Shown: in pieces, positions 1 to 9,710 of the stretch
Layout of the letters: each line of letters starts with the position of its first letter
Position numbering within the stretch: the stretch's first letter is position 1
NCBI GenBank assembly: GCA_964517605.1
Contig: CAZFCE010000003.1
Location: 186,001-250,000, forward strand
DNA: 64,000 bases
DNA from: J095 sp964517605
Lineage (GTDB): Bacteria > Chloroflexota > Anaerolineae > 4572-78 > J111
Direction: 5' to 3'
Notes under the pieces: model-generated
Seen by the model: only the letters and a program-made list of their open reading frames with translations
Told to the model about the DNA's origin: nothing
Database searches by the model: none
Translations under genes and position numbers: made by a program

Positions 1-14
1 GCAACTAAAGGCAT
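1..14 (-). CDS. 5' end of a gene running off the left edge
   Basis: Only the first four codons (Met-Pro-Leu-Val) are inside the window. On the minus strand an ATG at 14-12 follows a strong ribosome binding site, AAGGAGG at 26-20, with a five-base spacer. This is why a real gene start is called. The gene lies downstream of the BMP-family lipoprotein but a terminator separates them. BMP proteins are often followed by their ABC transporter genes, so a transporter component is a possibility, but nothing visible identifies the product. Confidence 0.55.
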
Positions 15-101
15 GGTCGCCTCCTTATTTATAGTATTTTTTTTACTAATCCGATGAATTGTAGCGGTAATTGGTTGCCGTGCAAAAAAGGCGGTAAATA
101 A

Positions 102-130
102 AAAAGCGCGGGGAATGCCCCCGCGCTTTT
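102..130 (-). terminator. Rho-independent terminator after the BMP lipoprotein gene
   Basis: AAAAGCGCGGGG (102-113) pairs with CCCCGCGCTTTT (119-130) around a five-base loop. On the minus strand the hairpin is followed by a T-rich stretch (A-rich at 97-105 on the plus strand). It lies 21 bases past the stop codon of the lipoprotein gene. Confidence 0.85.
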
Positions 131-150
131 GGCTGCCGGTGAATGGCAGA

Positions 151-2641
151 TTACTTAAAAAGAACCAAACCCTGCGAACCGTACAGACTGCGATCCCAGG
201 TAACGGCGGTGAGCTGGTTGCCTTGCAGGCCAAAGGTGATGGCATCCGGTTTGGCGTAGGTTGCGCCATCGGCGCGGCCAGTAAAGGTAACGGTAAACGT
301 GCCGTCGCCGTTATCCTGCCAGTTGCCAACTTCAACAATGGGCGGTTTGCCGTTGAGGTAATCGGTGCTGAGTTGGGCGGTGCTATCGGCGTTGATAATG
401 AGCGTCAGGTCTCGCCCGGGGCTATCCGCCGCCGGCAGCGAGGCTTTGTATACGCCGGTAAAATCGGTTTGCGACGAAACCGGGCTGGGCGCGGGCGGCA
501 CACCGGCGTTATCATTTTGGCCATCGCCTTTTACCTCAACCAGCCCCAGTTTAAAGTGTTTGGTAACTTTTTGGGTGGGGCAGCACATGGGGTCATTGGG
601 GCCGGGCGCAACCATTTGCACCACCACTTCGCCGTTTTGAATGGCCACGGCTTCAACTTTAACGCGGTCGCCCAACGGAAAGTTGGCCAGGTTAACCGGC
701 GTGCCCGCCTGGTCAATCACAATGGCTAAATCAATAAAAACGCCGCTACCGCCCGAATTGGTAGCCAGCACCACGGCGGCGGCATCTACGGCGTTACCGG
801 CCAGGCGGCCAAAGGCCATTTTATCGCTTAGGGTTACAACAATTTCGGCGGCGGAACCGGGCGCGGCGGGTTCGCGGTATTCGCCGTTGGCGAGCGTGGC
901 AACGCCGTTTTGGGTCCAATCGGATTGGTAACGGGCGTTGCGCAGCATTTCCAGCGAGAGCGCGCCGGTAGCCGGTTCAGTTGCCGGAGCCGGCGCGGAT
1001 TCTGCCGGTGCGGGTTTCGCAGGCGCAGCGCCGCCCATCCCCGGTTGGGCAACGGGCGGTTTGCCCAGTGGCCAGCCGGTTGAAATGGAGCGGGCAATTA
1101 GCTGGCTTTTCAGGTTGGCCAGCGCGTCTTTTAAAGTTTGCGGTATCTGGCTGTCAAAATTGTGAAAAGGAGCCAGCCCCACGCCATCGTTGGCCAGCGA
1201 CCCAATGAAGTTGTTGCGGGGGTTGTTGTTGGGGTTTAGCTGGCCGGTTTCAATGGATTTTACAATCTCATAAATCATCACATCGGTTTTTTTGAGCACG
1301 CTGGTTAAGTACACATCGGCGTAATCCGGGTTGGTTTGGGCCAGGTCGGCATCTACCCCAATCACTTTCAGGCCGCGTTCCTGGGCCACCTGAGCGGAAC
1401 CCAACCCCGCCGCGCCGGCCACCGGGAAGATGATGTCGCAGTTTTGGTTGGCAAAATCGGTGGTGATTGACCGGCCAATGGTTTGGTCGGTAAAGTTGTT
1501 GGCAAATACGCCCGTGCCGCCCATTTTGTTACCGGTGTCGGTTTTCCAGCCAAGCGCCTGCACCGAGGCCCCGGTTTGGGTGTTGTAGTAATCTACGCCG
1601 CTGACAAAACCCACCATAAAGGCCAGCACCGGCGGAGTTTGCCGGCCACCGTAGGTGCAAACCACCCCGGTTTGGCTCATTCCGGCGGCCAGATACCCGG
1701 CCATAAATGAAGGTTCGTCAACATCAAACAGCAGGCCGGGGTTGTTGGGGCTTTGGCTGGGAAAATCAACGCCGATAAAACGGGTGCCGGGGTTGGCCAC
1801 TGCCGCGTTTCTGGTGATGGGGGCCAGGCTAAAGCCAACGGTGACAATGTTGTTAACGCCCTGTTGCAGCAGGGTGTTGATGCTCTGGTTGTAGTCGGCG
1901 CCTTCGGCCACTTCAACGTGCGTGGCTTCAATGCCAAAATCGGTTTGAGCGCGTTGCAATCCTTGCCAAATCAGTTGGTTAAAGCCTTTATCTTCGATGG
2001 AGCCGGACATCAGACCGTATTTTCCGGGCGTGCCGCCGGTGGGATTGGGCGCAGGTGGCGCGGTCTGAACCGCCATTTGCGCCACCTGGGGTTGCCCGGC
2101 GGGAGCTACAGCCGGTGGTTCGGCAGGAGCGGCGACCGCCGGTTGCGCTACGGACGCAGCCACCGCCGGTTCCGCCGGGGNNNNNNNNNNNNNNNNNNNN
2201 NNNNNNNNNNNNNNNNNNNNNNNNNNNNNNNNNNNNNNNNNNNNNNNNNNNNNNNNNNNNNNNNNNNNNNNNNNNNNNNNCGACGGTGGGTTGGACGGCA
2301 ACCGCCGGTTCCGCCGGGGCGACGGTGGGTTGGACGGCAACCGCCGGTTCCGCCGGGGCGACGGTGGGTTGGACAGCCACCGCCGGTTCCGCCGGGGCGA
2401 CGGTGGGTTGGACGGCAACCGCCGCTTGTTCCACGGGGGCAACGGCGGGTGGCGCGGCCTGAACTGCCGCTTGAGCCGCCTGAGTTTGCCCGGCTACTGC
2501 GGCGACGGTGGCGGTGGCCACGGGCGCTATTTGATTGACATCGGCTTCGGCGGGTTGGGATTGAGCCTCGTTGCGACTGCAAGCCGCCACCAAAATTAAT
2601 CCGGCCAGTAGGGTGATAAGCCACATTAACCTGTTCTTCAT
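151..2641 (-). CDS. BMP-family (PnrA-like) substrate-binding lipoprotein with extra C-terminal domains, interrupted by an assembly gap
   Basis: The ATG at 2641-2639 follows TAGGAG and begins a lipoprotein signal peptide with a lipobox ending VAAC. Next comes a 13-residue Pro/Ala/Val/Gln repeat linker that runs into the 100-N gap at 2181-2280. On the far side the same linker continues in another frame, so the gap size is nominal and the gene is one reading frame in reality. From about 2040 down to 1100 the protein matches the basic membrane protein/PnrA fold, with segments such as GSIEDKGFNQ and IFPVAGAAGLGSA; this family usually binds nucleosides or related ligands for an ABC importer. After a second Pro/Ala linker come two small domains: one with a DPMCCPT motif near 586, and a beta-rich C-terminal domain (150-480) resembling NlpE/META-type lipoprotein modules. 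The last assignment is tentative. No cognate permease is visible in the window. Confidence 0.82.
2181..2280. other. 100-N assembly gap inside a tandem repeat
   Basis: A run of exactly 100 unknown bases. The left flank ends with the last bases of a 39-bp repeat unit and the right flank starts with the first bases of one. The gap is therefore a collapsed or unspanned repeat rather than missing unique sequence. The reading frames on the two sides need a length divisible by three, which any multiple of 39 satisfies. Confidence 0.95.
2281..2436. repeat. 39-bp tandem repeat encoding a 13-residue linker unit
   Basis: Units begin at 2281, 2320, 2359 and 2398. The first three are near identical and the fourth is degenerate. 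On the minus strand each encodes a 13-residue Ala/Pro/Glu/Val/Gln unit (APAEPAVAVQPTV). At least part of another copy is visible left of the gap (2161-2180), so the true copy number is unknown. Confidence 0.9.
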
Positions 2642-2758
2642 AATTTTTCTCCTACGCAATTATTTTTTATGATCGGGCGGTGGGCGTGTTGGCCACCCGG
2701 TTGCTAGAAATTTTTAGTAGGTACGGTTGCTGATGGCAGGGTCATCAACCGGCCTGAT

Positions 2759-5700
2759 TTATTGGGTTGGCTCCGTTGGTGCTTCCTGATTCTGCGCGGG
2801 CAATTGGGGCGTTGGCTGATCCGGTTGTACCGGCTGTGCTGGTTGTACTGGTTGCGGCGTAGGCGTTGGTTGTTCCTGCGCCGGTTGCTCGGCTGGTTTG
2901 GGCGCGGGAGCCGGCATTGGCGTGGCGGTTGGCTCCGGCGTTGGCGGTTCTGGCGTTGGCTGTGAAGCAACCACCACCTGCTGCGCCGATGGTGCGGAAC
3001 TTTGGCCGGCAGAGTCAACCACCGTCAGCGTGACCTGGTATTGGCCGGGCGCGGCAAATGCGTGCTGCACGCCCATCCCCTGGCCCGATTGCCCGTCGCC
3101 AAAATCCCAGCGGTAATCCTGAATGGCGGTATCGCCGGATGAGTAGCCGCCATCAAAACTAACCGTCTGGCCAACCTCCGGGTTGCCGGGATTAAAGCTG
3201 AAACCGGCCACCGGCGGATTGACCGATACCGGAATGGGCGTAGCCGGTACGGGCGTGGGCGTATCAACCGCCGGCACCGGCGTAGGCGTATCGGCGGCCA
3301 TTGCCACGGGTGTGGGCGTAGTCGCCGCCGGTTGGGTTGTTGGTTGGGGTGATATCGCCTCGGTTACATTGACGGACACCGGCGGCGAGGTGTTGGTTTG
3401 CCCCTGGTCGTCGGTTACGGTGAGGATTACCGCGTAACTGCCCGCCGCGCTGTAAGTGTGATCCGCGCCCATGCCGGTGCCGGTGCCGGTGCTGCCATCG
3501 CCAAATTGCCATTGCCAGTCGGTGATTGGGTTATCGCCGGAGGAATAGCCGCCGTCAAAATTTACCGCCTGGCCCACAACGGGATTGGTGGGGCTAAAAT
3601 TAAACACCGCCGTGGGCGAGTTGCCGGTGGTGGGTTGCGCGGGGTTGGTTTGGCTGGCGTCAGTCACCTGGATGGATTTGGTATCGGTGCTGGTTAGCCC
3701 TTGAGAATCGGTGAGGGTAAGCTTAACCTGATAGGTGCCGGCGGCCTGGTAGGTGTGCGAAGCCGCAATCCCGCTGGTGGTATCGGTGGCGCCATCACCA
3801 AAATCCCAAGCAATGCCGGTAATCTGGTTGGCGCCCATCACCGAGTTGTTGGCGTTAAAATCAACCTGCTCGCCGGTTTTGGCGGTATCCGGCCCGCTTA
3901 GCCGCGCCGTGGGCGGCGTGGCACCGGTGGGGGGCGTGGTTTTATCTTGAACCGTTACGTTTTTAGTGGCCGAACCCTGTTGCCCCAGCGTATCAATCAT
4001 GGTTAGTTTAACCACGTAAGTGCCGGCCTGGTCAAACGATACATTCACGGTTACTTGCGGATTGCCGGTGGCGCGGGGTTGCTGGGCCGAGCCGAAATCC
4101 CACACGTAATCCTGAATGGGCGTGGTGTTGGCGGGATCGCGGCCATCTTTGCCGGTAAAGGTGGCCGTTTCGCCCACGGTAACGGTGGACGGGCCTTCGA
4201 TTTGCGGTTGGGGCGCGGGCGGCACGGCTTTTACGGTAATAGCTTTGGCCGTGTTGCCGGTTGCGCCGCTTTGCTGGTTTTTAACCTCAAGTTTTACGTT
4301 AAACCCGCCCGCCGCGCTGTACACGTGGTTAACGGTTTGGCCGGTAGCGGCATCGGTCGCGCCATCGCCAAAATCCCAGGTGTACTGGTAGCTGCCGGTG
4401 GGGATAACGTTGGCGGTAAACTCAACCTTTTCGCCCACGGTGGGATCGCCGGTGTTGACCAGAATTTCGGGTTGAGGATTGGGCGGCGGTTGGGCCACCA
4501 CGTTGAGCGATTGGTTGGCGCTGTTGCTCAATCCTTTGTTATTAATAACTTGCAGCTTGATGTTGTAGGTACCGGCGGCGGCGTAGGTGTGTTCGGCTTT
4601 GGTGGCGTTGGCTACCGAGCCATCGCCAAAATCCCACTTGTAATCGGTGAGAGTGCTGCCTGTGCCGGCGGTGGATTGAGTGCCATCAAAGGTAACGGCC
4701 TGGCCAACCTGCCCGCTGCCGGGGGCGCTGATAATGGCTACCGGCAGTTCGGCGGGGCCAATGGCCTGATCAATGCGAATACTCACGTTCTGCGAGTCGC
4801 GCAGGCCGTTTTCGGCCACAACGGTCAGGGTTACATCGTACAGGCCGGTTTTGGTGTAGGTGTGGTCCTGCGCGGAGCCGCTGGCGCGCACGCCATCGCC
4901 AAAATCCCAATCGTACCGCACAATGGGTTTGAGTGAACTGGAACGGCTGCCATCAAACCGCACCGCCACATTTACCGTGCCGGTTGAAGGCGCGTTGATG
5001 ACGGCTACCGGCGGGGTGGTATCGGACGGGTTTTTGGTGATTTTTATTTTGATGTGGGTGGTGTCGGTATTGCCAATTTCATCGGTGACTTTGAGTTTTA
5101 CTTTGTACGTGCCTTCGGAACTGTAGGTGTAGTCAACCCGTTTGCCATCGGATTCCTTGCCGTCGCCAAAGTCCCAATCGTAGCTTACAATTTTGTAGCT
5201 GCCGGCGCGAGAGCGGCTGCCATCAAACCGGATGGATTGGCCCACCACCGCTTCTGAGGGTGATTTGATGACCGCTGTGGGCGCGGTGGCTTGCGTATCG
5301 CTGCGCGACCACGAGAAGGAGATAAAGGCGTTGCCGCTGCGCTCGTAATATTCCACGCGCAGAGAGCGGTTGCCCGCCGGAATGCTGCGCCGGGCCTCAA
5401 GCCAGTTGCTGTCGCCATCGCGCCAGTTATCAAACACCAGGTTGTTGTCTACCCAAATTCTCACGCCGTCATCGGAGCGAACGCGGAAGGTGTAATTGCC
5501 GTTTTCAAAGTACATCTGGCGCGTCCAGCGGGCCGAAAAACCATCGGCGTTAACCACTCCCGGCGCGGGTGAACTGGCGCCCCAGTTGTAATTGAGCGCG
5601 GCTTCGTTGCGAACCAGCACCGGCTGGCCGCTTAAATTCTGGTTGTTGTAATACTCGGCGCGCCAGTTATCGGCGTAATCAACGCGCTCCCACGATAAAA

Positions 5701-6919
5701 TAGCCACCGCGCCCTGCGCTTCGTCAAAATATTCCATTCTGATTTCGTGGTTGCCTTCGGACAGGTACACGTCGGCGGCGTAGGTGGTGGCCGATTGATT
5801 AATCCATTTATCAATGAGCAGCGCGCCATCAATGTACAGGCGCGCGCCATCGTCGCTGCGGGCGTAAAACCGGTAGGTACCGGCGGTAAAGTTGAGGGTG
5901 CGCGTCCAGCGGGCCGAGAAGCCATCCGCCGGAATTTTGGTATCCGGCGAACCCTGCCCCCAGTCAAAGTTGATGTTAGAATCGTTGCGAACCAGCGCCG
6001 GCGGGCCGCTTAAATTTTTGTTGGCCCAGTATTCGCCGCGCCATTCGGTAATGTTAACGCCGGGAACCGGCGTGGCGGTAGCCGGCAGCGGGGTGGGCGG
6101 CGCGGGCGCGTTCACAACGGGCACGTTGTTAATGTTGGCGGCGCTGGCGTAAGCCGCCGAAACCCAGCCCCGGCCATCTTTTGCGCCGGTAAATTTAATT
6201 TGCCACCAGGTGGCGTCGGCGTTGCGCCCGGTGATTTCGGCGGTTTGGCTTTGCAGCAAAACGCCCAAAATAGCGTAGTTGGTGCCCGGCCCGCTCCGCA
6301 CATTTACGTTGGCCGTGGCCGCAATTTGCGCCACCTGAGCAGGCAGAGGCGGCTGCGGGGTGGCATCGGCCACGCTTACCTCAACAACGCCGCCGGCTAC
6401 CGGCGTTACCGCCGCGTTGTTGGCGGGCGAAATAATGGTGAGCAGCGCCTGCGCTTTTACGCCGGTGTCAACCGCTTCGGCCAGCACCGGCACCGGGCTT
6501 TCGTCGAGCCAGCGCGAATCTGACGGCACAATAATTTCCGCCGAAAATTGGCCGTTGGCATCGGCAATAGCGCTGTTCAGGGCAAAATTGGGCGGGTCTT
6601 TGGGAATCAGCGAGATGACCACCCGGCTGTTGGCCGGATAGCCTTGCCCCTGGATAGCAACCGTAGCGCCCGGTGAGCCGGAGGCGGGGTTAACGGTAAT
6701 GGCCGCGTTGCTAACGCCACCACCGGCCAACGTGGGCGCAGCCGCCGGCCCGCTGGCTGCCGGCGTTGGGTTGCCGGTGGCAATGATAAACTCGTAACCG
6801 TTCAGGGTTAGCGCCCCCAGCCCGGCTGCGCCCAAACAGAGCAGCACAATTACGGCCATAAGAACGGCTTCGAGCATTCCCCAACTTTGAAAGAAGCCCT
6901 TTTTCTGTTGTTGAGCCAT
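2759..6919 (-). CDS. Giant membrane-anchored surface protein: SH3b, two PA14 and eight PKD domains
   Basis: A 1386-residue protein. A short basic N-terminus is followed by one membrane segment (about residues 17-39), so it is probably anchored with a large outside part. Next come an Ig/IPT-like fold (about 70-135), a bacterial SH3 domain (about 198-263, NVRSGPGTNYAILG), two tandem PA14 domains (about 290-410 and 412-540; RSDDGARLYIDG and RSDDGVRIWVDN) and eight PKD repeats. Each PKD repeat carries the WDFGDG motif or a variant, near residues 586, 678, 766, 852, 941, 1043, 1140 and 1273. The fifth is atypical (WDFGSA). A Pro/Gln/Thr-rich tail ends the chain. PA14 domains often bind glycans and PKD repeats act as spacers, so attachment or polysaccharide binding is likely. 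No enzyme domain is seen. It starts with ATG after GGAGAGAGG and precedes the BMP lipoprotein gene on the same strand. Confidence 0.9.
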   Translation of the reverse strand: MAQQQKKGFFQSWGMLEAVLMAVIVLLCLGAAGLGALTLNGYEFIIATGNPTPAASGPAAAPTLAGGGVSNAAITVNPASGSPGATVAIQGQGYPANSRVVISLIPKDPPNFALNSAIADANGQFSAEIIVPSDSRWLDESPVPVLAEAVDTGVKAQALLTIISPANNAAVTPVAGGVVEVSVADATPQPPLPAQVAQIAATANVNVRSGPGTNYAILGVLLQSQTAEITGRNADATWWQIKFTGAKDGRGWVSAAYASAANINNVPVVNAPAPPTPLPATATPVPGVNITEWRGEYWANKNLSGPPALVRNDSNINFDWGQGSPDTKIPADGFSARWTRTLNFTAGTYRFYARSDDGARLYIDGALLIDKWINQSATTYAADVYLSEGNHEIRMEYFDEAQGAVAILSWERVDYADNWRAEYYNNQNLSGQPVLVRNEAALNYNWGASSPAPGVVNADGFSARWTRQMYFENGNYTFRVRSDDGVRIWVDNNLVFDNWRDGDSNWLEARRSIPAGNRSLRVEYYERSGNAFISFSWSRSDTQATAPTAVIKSPSEAVVGQSIRFDGSRSRAGSYKIVSYDWDFGDGKESDGKRVDYTYSSEGTYKVKLKVTDEIGNTDTTHIKIKITKNPSDTTPPVAVINAPSTGTVNVAVRFDGSRSSSLKPIVRYDWDFGDGVRASGSAQDHTYTKTGLYDVTLTVVAENGLRDSQNVSIRIDQAIGPAELPVAIISAPGSGQVGQAVTFDGTQSTAGTGSTLTDYKWDFGDGSVANATKAEHTYAAAGTYNIKLQVINNKGLSNSANQSLNVVAQPPPNPQPEILVNTGDPTVGEKVEFTANVIPTGSYQYTWDFGDGATDAATGQTVNHVYSAAGGFNVKLEVKNQQSGATGNTAKAITVKAVPPAPQPQIEGPSTVTVGETATFTGKDGRDPANTTPIQDYVWDFGSAQQPRATGNPQVTVNVSFDQAGTYVVKLTMIDTLGQQGSATKNVTVQDKTTPPTGATPPTARLSGPDTAKTGEQVDFNANNSVMGANQITGIAWDFGDGATDTTSGIAASHTYQAAGTYQVKLTLTDSQGLTSTDTKSIQVTDASQTNPAQPTTGNSPTAVFNFSPTNPVVGQAVNFDGGYSSGDNPITDWQWQFGDGSTGTGTGMGADHTYSAAGSYAVILTVTDDQGQTNTSPPVSVNVTEAISPQPTTQPAATTPTPVAMAADTPTPVPAVDTPTPVPATPIPVSVNPPVAGFSFNPGNPEVGQTVSFDGGYSSGDTAIQDYRWDFGDGQSGQGMGVQHAFAAPGQYQVTLTVVDSAGQSSAPSAQQVVVASQPTPEPPTPEPTATPMPAPAPKPAEQPAQEQPTPTPQPVQPAQPVQPDQPTPQLPAQNQEAPTEPTQ

Positions 6920-7029
6920 ATTCTATTCAACCTCTCTCCAAATTTGTTGTTGGTTGCAAAATTGGATTACAGTTTTAAATTTTACCGGTTATGGTATTAA
7001 TCCACAAAGTTGTTTTTGTTTTTAAGGGA

Positions 7030-7524
7030 TTATTTGTTGGTAAAGAAGGCGCGCATAACTTCGGTGTGCAACGGAAAGCCCAACTCGATGGCATGGTTGA
7101 TCACGGTGCGTTCGGTGGCTTCAAGTGAGGGGTAAAATGGCGGTAAATCAACGCCGGCGAGAGGCGGGGTCAGGCCAAAAACCATTAAATAACCGGCGGG
7201 GTCGCTGTGAACGCAAAGTTCGCTGATTTGGGCGGCAGTCACGCTCAGACCGGTTTCTTCAAATAACTCGCGGGCAACGGCTTCTTGCCACGTTTCGCCC
7301 ACTTCAATGAATCCGCCGGGAAAGGCCAGCGTGCCTTTTTGGGGTTCGATGCCGCGCCGCAACAGCAGCAGCCCGTCATCTACCGGCACCACCGCTACCG
7401 CCACCGGCAGCGGGTTGAGAAAGGTGGTGTTGTGGCAGTTGGCGCACAAGCGCGGCCACGGTTGGTGGGTTACAAAGGGATGTCCACAGTAGGAGCAGTA
7501 GCTGTATTGTTGGCGTACCGGCAT
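7030..7524 (-). CDS. Nudix hydrolase with N-terminal zinc ribbon
   Basis: About 164 residues. The N-terminus has a zinc ribbon of two CxxC pairs (YCSYCGHPF, then LCANCHN), followed by a Nudix fold with the box GGFIEVGETWQEA continuing into RELFEETG. The catalytic glutamates of the REx2EE core are present. This arrangement is like the ribbon-Nudix half of NADH pyrophosphatase and related proteins, which hydrolyse nucleoside diphosphate derivatives; the substrate cannot be told from sequence. I chose the ATG at 7524 because the 13 extra upstream codons would need a TTG start. The gene stands alone, between the surface-protein gene and the sugar locus. Confidence 0.85.
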   Translation of the reverse strand: MPVRQQYSYCSYCGHPFVTHQPWPRLCANCHNTTFLNPLPVAVAVVPVDDGLLLLRRGIEPQKGTLAFPGGFIEVGETWQEAVARELFEETGLSVTAAQISELCVHSDPAGYLMVFGLTPPLAGVDLPPFYPSLEATERTVINHAIELGFPLHTEVMRAFFTNK

Positions 7525-7633
7525 GAGCTTTTTACCTGAAAAGGATAAGGCCACATCGTACAATATTTTACGCGGGGTAGCAAAAACAACTTCATTTCAG
7601 GTTGAGGCGCGGGGGTAACGGCGCGGGTTGGCT

Positions 7634-7660
7634 GGCGGCGGCAGCCTGGCTGCCGCCGCC
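7634..7660. other. GC-rich hairpin between the Nudix and DUF4432 genes
   Basis: GGCGGCGGCAG (7634-7644) pairs perfectly with CTGCCGCCGCC (7650-7660) around a five-base loop. No T-run follows on either strand, so it is not a standard intrinsic terminator. It may mark the 3' end of the DUF4432 transcript. Confidence 0.5.
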
Positions 7661-7693
7661 AATGCCAAAAAGTAAGGAGCCCACAGGGGGGGA

Positions 7694-8731
7694 TTAAGCA
7701 GAGGTTTCGGTTACTTCCAGTTCCAGAGTGTAGTGGCGGGTTTCGCCGGCTTGCAGGTAGGGCAATTGGCCCGCTTCTCTGGCGGCTGCGCGGCCATGAA
7801 GGATGGGGCAGTTGGTGGGTTCTACACCCAGCACATAGGTGCCTTGCCCCATCATTTTCCACTGTACCAGATACGGCAACACATCGGTTGAGTAGGCAAG
7901 TTGCACGCTCAGCCCCAAATCCGGGTTTTCTACGGTAACGCGGGCCAGCCCGTCGGCGTCGGCTACCGGCTGATGCCGGAAAACCTGTTCCCGGTACCCG
8001 GCGGTGGGCGTTTGCATTACCGACCATTCTGCCAGCCCCGGCGCGGCGTCGGCGTCGCGGGCGATGGTTTCGGCGGAGTTGAGGCGCAGCCGGGTTTGGC
8101 TGCTTACCAGCGGAAAGCCCAGGTTAAAGTGGTATAAAATCATGTGCGGGTTTGGCTCAAAGCCCTCGTTGCTAATGGCGTCTTCGATGCGGATTTTGCG
8201 GCTGCCCAGGTGAGTGATAATCCGCCGCTGCAACAGCAGGTTTTCGCCAAAAACGCGGGTTTGGCGCACCTGCCCAAAAATTTCCATTTCGTAATCATCG
8301 CCTACCCAGCCGGCGCGATACCCAACGGCCTGTGCCGGCAAGTTGCTGATCCGGCCATGCAGCCCCAGCGCCTCGCCGTTGTCTACGTTGGGCGGGCCGT
8401 AGTGATCCAGCCCGCACGTGGCGAGTATCCCGCCGCCAAACGAGCGCAGCCAGTTTAGCCCGGTGGCTTCAAAATAAGCCGGATGAGTGTTGCCCCCCGC
8501 CGAAAGCCAGGCTAGCGGCATGCCTTTATACCGGCAGGCAGACAGATCCAGCGCCCGGTCGGCCACAACATCAAACGTTAGCCCGCTGCCGGTCCATACG
8601 TGCAGCAGCCGGCTGCCGCGTTCGGGGCCATCGGCGGCTTCGGCGGGTTTGATGCCGGCCAGTTGGTTGATATGCCCCACATGTTCCAATAACGCCTGTC
8701 GCGTCCAGTTGCGGTTAAATAGATTGGCCAT
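7694..8731 (-). CDS. DUF4432 / aldose 1-epimerase-like protein
   Basis: 345 residues with the beta-sandwich pattern of the galactose-mutarotase superfamily, closest to the DUF4432 group (LTFDVVADRALDLSACRYKG near the N-terminus; GLDHYGPP and ALGLHGRISN in the middle; VLGVEPTNCP near the end). Family members bind or epimerise sugars or sugar acids. The conserved histidines in LDHYG and GLHGR are candidates for the sugar-binding site. It lies downstream of the sugar ABC genes on the same strand, but a 165-bp gap with a large palindromic repeat separates them, so co-transcription is uncertain. A role in preparing the imported sugar is inference from context. Confidence 0.8.
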   Translation of the reverse strand: MANLFNRNWTRQALLEHVGHINQLAGIKPAEAADGPERGSRLLHVWTGSGLTFDVVADRALDLSACRYKGMPLAWLSAGGNTHPAYFEATGLNWLRSFGGGILATCGLDHYGPPNVDNGEALGLHGRISNLPAQAVGYRAGWVGDDYEMEIFGQVRQTRVFGENLLLQRRIITHLGSRKIRIEDAISNEGFEPNPHMILYHFNLGFPLVSSQTRLRLNSAETIARDADAAPGLAEWSVMQTPTAGYREQVFRHQPVADADGLARVTVENPDLGLSVQLAYSTDVLPYLVQWKMMGQGTYVLGVEPTNCPILHGRAAAREAGQLPYLQAGETRHYTLELEVTETSA

Positions 8732-8760
8732 TGTTTTTACCCCTGTTAATTAATGGTTTA

Positions 8761-8891
8761 GGATTTACGTAAAATCATGTCATTTTGAGCGACGAAGGAG
8801 CGAAAAATCTCTGAAACTGTTGTTCGCAAACGGATTTCTGGGGGATTCTTCACTCCGCTACGCTCCGTTCAGAATGACATGCGTAAGTCCC
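8761..8891. repeat. Long imperfect palindromic intergenic element
   Basis: The two ends are inverted copies: CATGTCATTTTGAGCG near 8776 matches CAGAATGACATG near 8870-8881 in reverse. The match extends outward, with ACTTACG-like sequence at both edges. The core resembles the GTCATTCTGAGC-type repeat found between genes in many bacteria, which folds into a long hairpin. It lies between the ABC ATPase gene and the DUF4432 gene. Confidence 0.75.
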
Positions 8892-8896
8892 TATGG

Positions 8897-9694
8897 TTAT
8901 TCGGTTTCTTCGCCGTGTAACATGTGGGGGATAACGCCCATTTCGTGAACGGCTTCGGCCCCCACCATCAGGCTAACCACCTCGTCGGGGGTGGTTTTGG
9001 CGGCAATCAGTTCGCCCACTTTTTTGCCGCGCCGCAAAATTACAATCCGGTCGGCCACGGCAAAGACATCCTGCATATTATGGCTAATGATGATTACCGG
9101 CACGCCCTGGTCGCTGAGGGTACGCACCAGGGTTAGCACTTTGCGCTGCTCCGGCACGCCCAACGCGGCGGTGGGTTCGTCCATAATCACCATTTTGGCA
9201 TTCCAGTAAATTGTGCGGGCAATGGCTACTGCCTGGCGTTGGCCGCCCGATAAGTTGCGAATTTGTTGGGTGAGGGACGGGATGCGAATATCCAGCCGTG
9301 ACAAAATACCCGCCGATTCCTCACGCATTTTTTTGCGATCCAGGGTGCTAACCAGCCCCCCCAGGTGGCGACGTTTCACTTCTCGGCCCAAAAATATGTT
9401 TGAGCCAACGTCCAGGTTTTCAGCCAGAGCCAAATCCTGGTAAATAGTTTCCAGTCCCATTTCACGGGCTTCGCGCGGGCCGTGAAAGGTAACTTCGTGG
9501 CCATTAAAGAAAATCTGGCCTTCGTCGGGTTGGTACACGCCCGAAATCATTTTAATCAGGGTAGATTTGCCGGCGCCGTTATCGCCTACCAGCCCCACAA
9601 CTTCACCCTGGTTTACATCCAGGCTTACGTTATCAATTGCAACCAGACCGCCAAATCGTTTGGTGAGATTTGTAGCTTTGAGCAGTGTTTCCAT
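8897..9694 (-). CDS. Sugar ABC transporter ATP-binding protein (FrcA/RbsA-like, single cassette)
   Basis: 265 residues with one complete cassette: Walker A (GDNGAGKST), Q-loop (YQDLALAENLDV), signature LSGGQRQ, Walker B (VIMDEP) and the switch histidine (ISHNMQ). The sequence groups with sugar-importer ATPases of the ribose/fructose type (CUT2). RbsA usually has two cassettes, whereas this one has a single cassette as in FrcA-like systems, so two copies should assemble. The ATG follows AAAGGA and starts 16 bases after the permease stop. It is the last gene of the binding protein-permease-ATPase set. Confidence 0.92.
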   Translation of the reverse strand: METLLKATNLTKRFGGLVAIDNVSLDVNQGEVVGLVGDNGAGKSTLIKMISGVYQPDEGQIFFNGHEVTFHGPREAREMGLETIYQDLALAENLDVGSNIFLGREVKRRHLGGLVSTLDRKKMREESAGILSRLDIRIPSLTQQIRNLSGGQRQAVAIARTIYWNAKMVIMDEPTAALGVPEQRKVLTLVRTLSDQGVPVIIISHNMQDVFAVADRIVILRRGKKVGELIAAKTTPDEVVSLMVGAEAVHEMGVIPHMLHGEETE

Positions 9695-9710
9695 TAGGTC
9701 AGTCCTTTCA

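Noticed and set aside
1753..2538. Plus-strand frame with repeated RRWVGRQPPVPPG segments running through the gap
   Set aside because: Shadow of the lipoprotein linker repeat; the composition reflects the 39-bp unit read on the wrong strand.
4055..4936. 293-codon plus-strand frame
   Set aside because: Antisense shadow of the PKD-repeat region; Gly/Val/Ala-rich with no recognisable fold.
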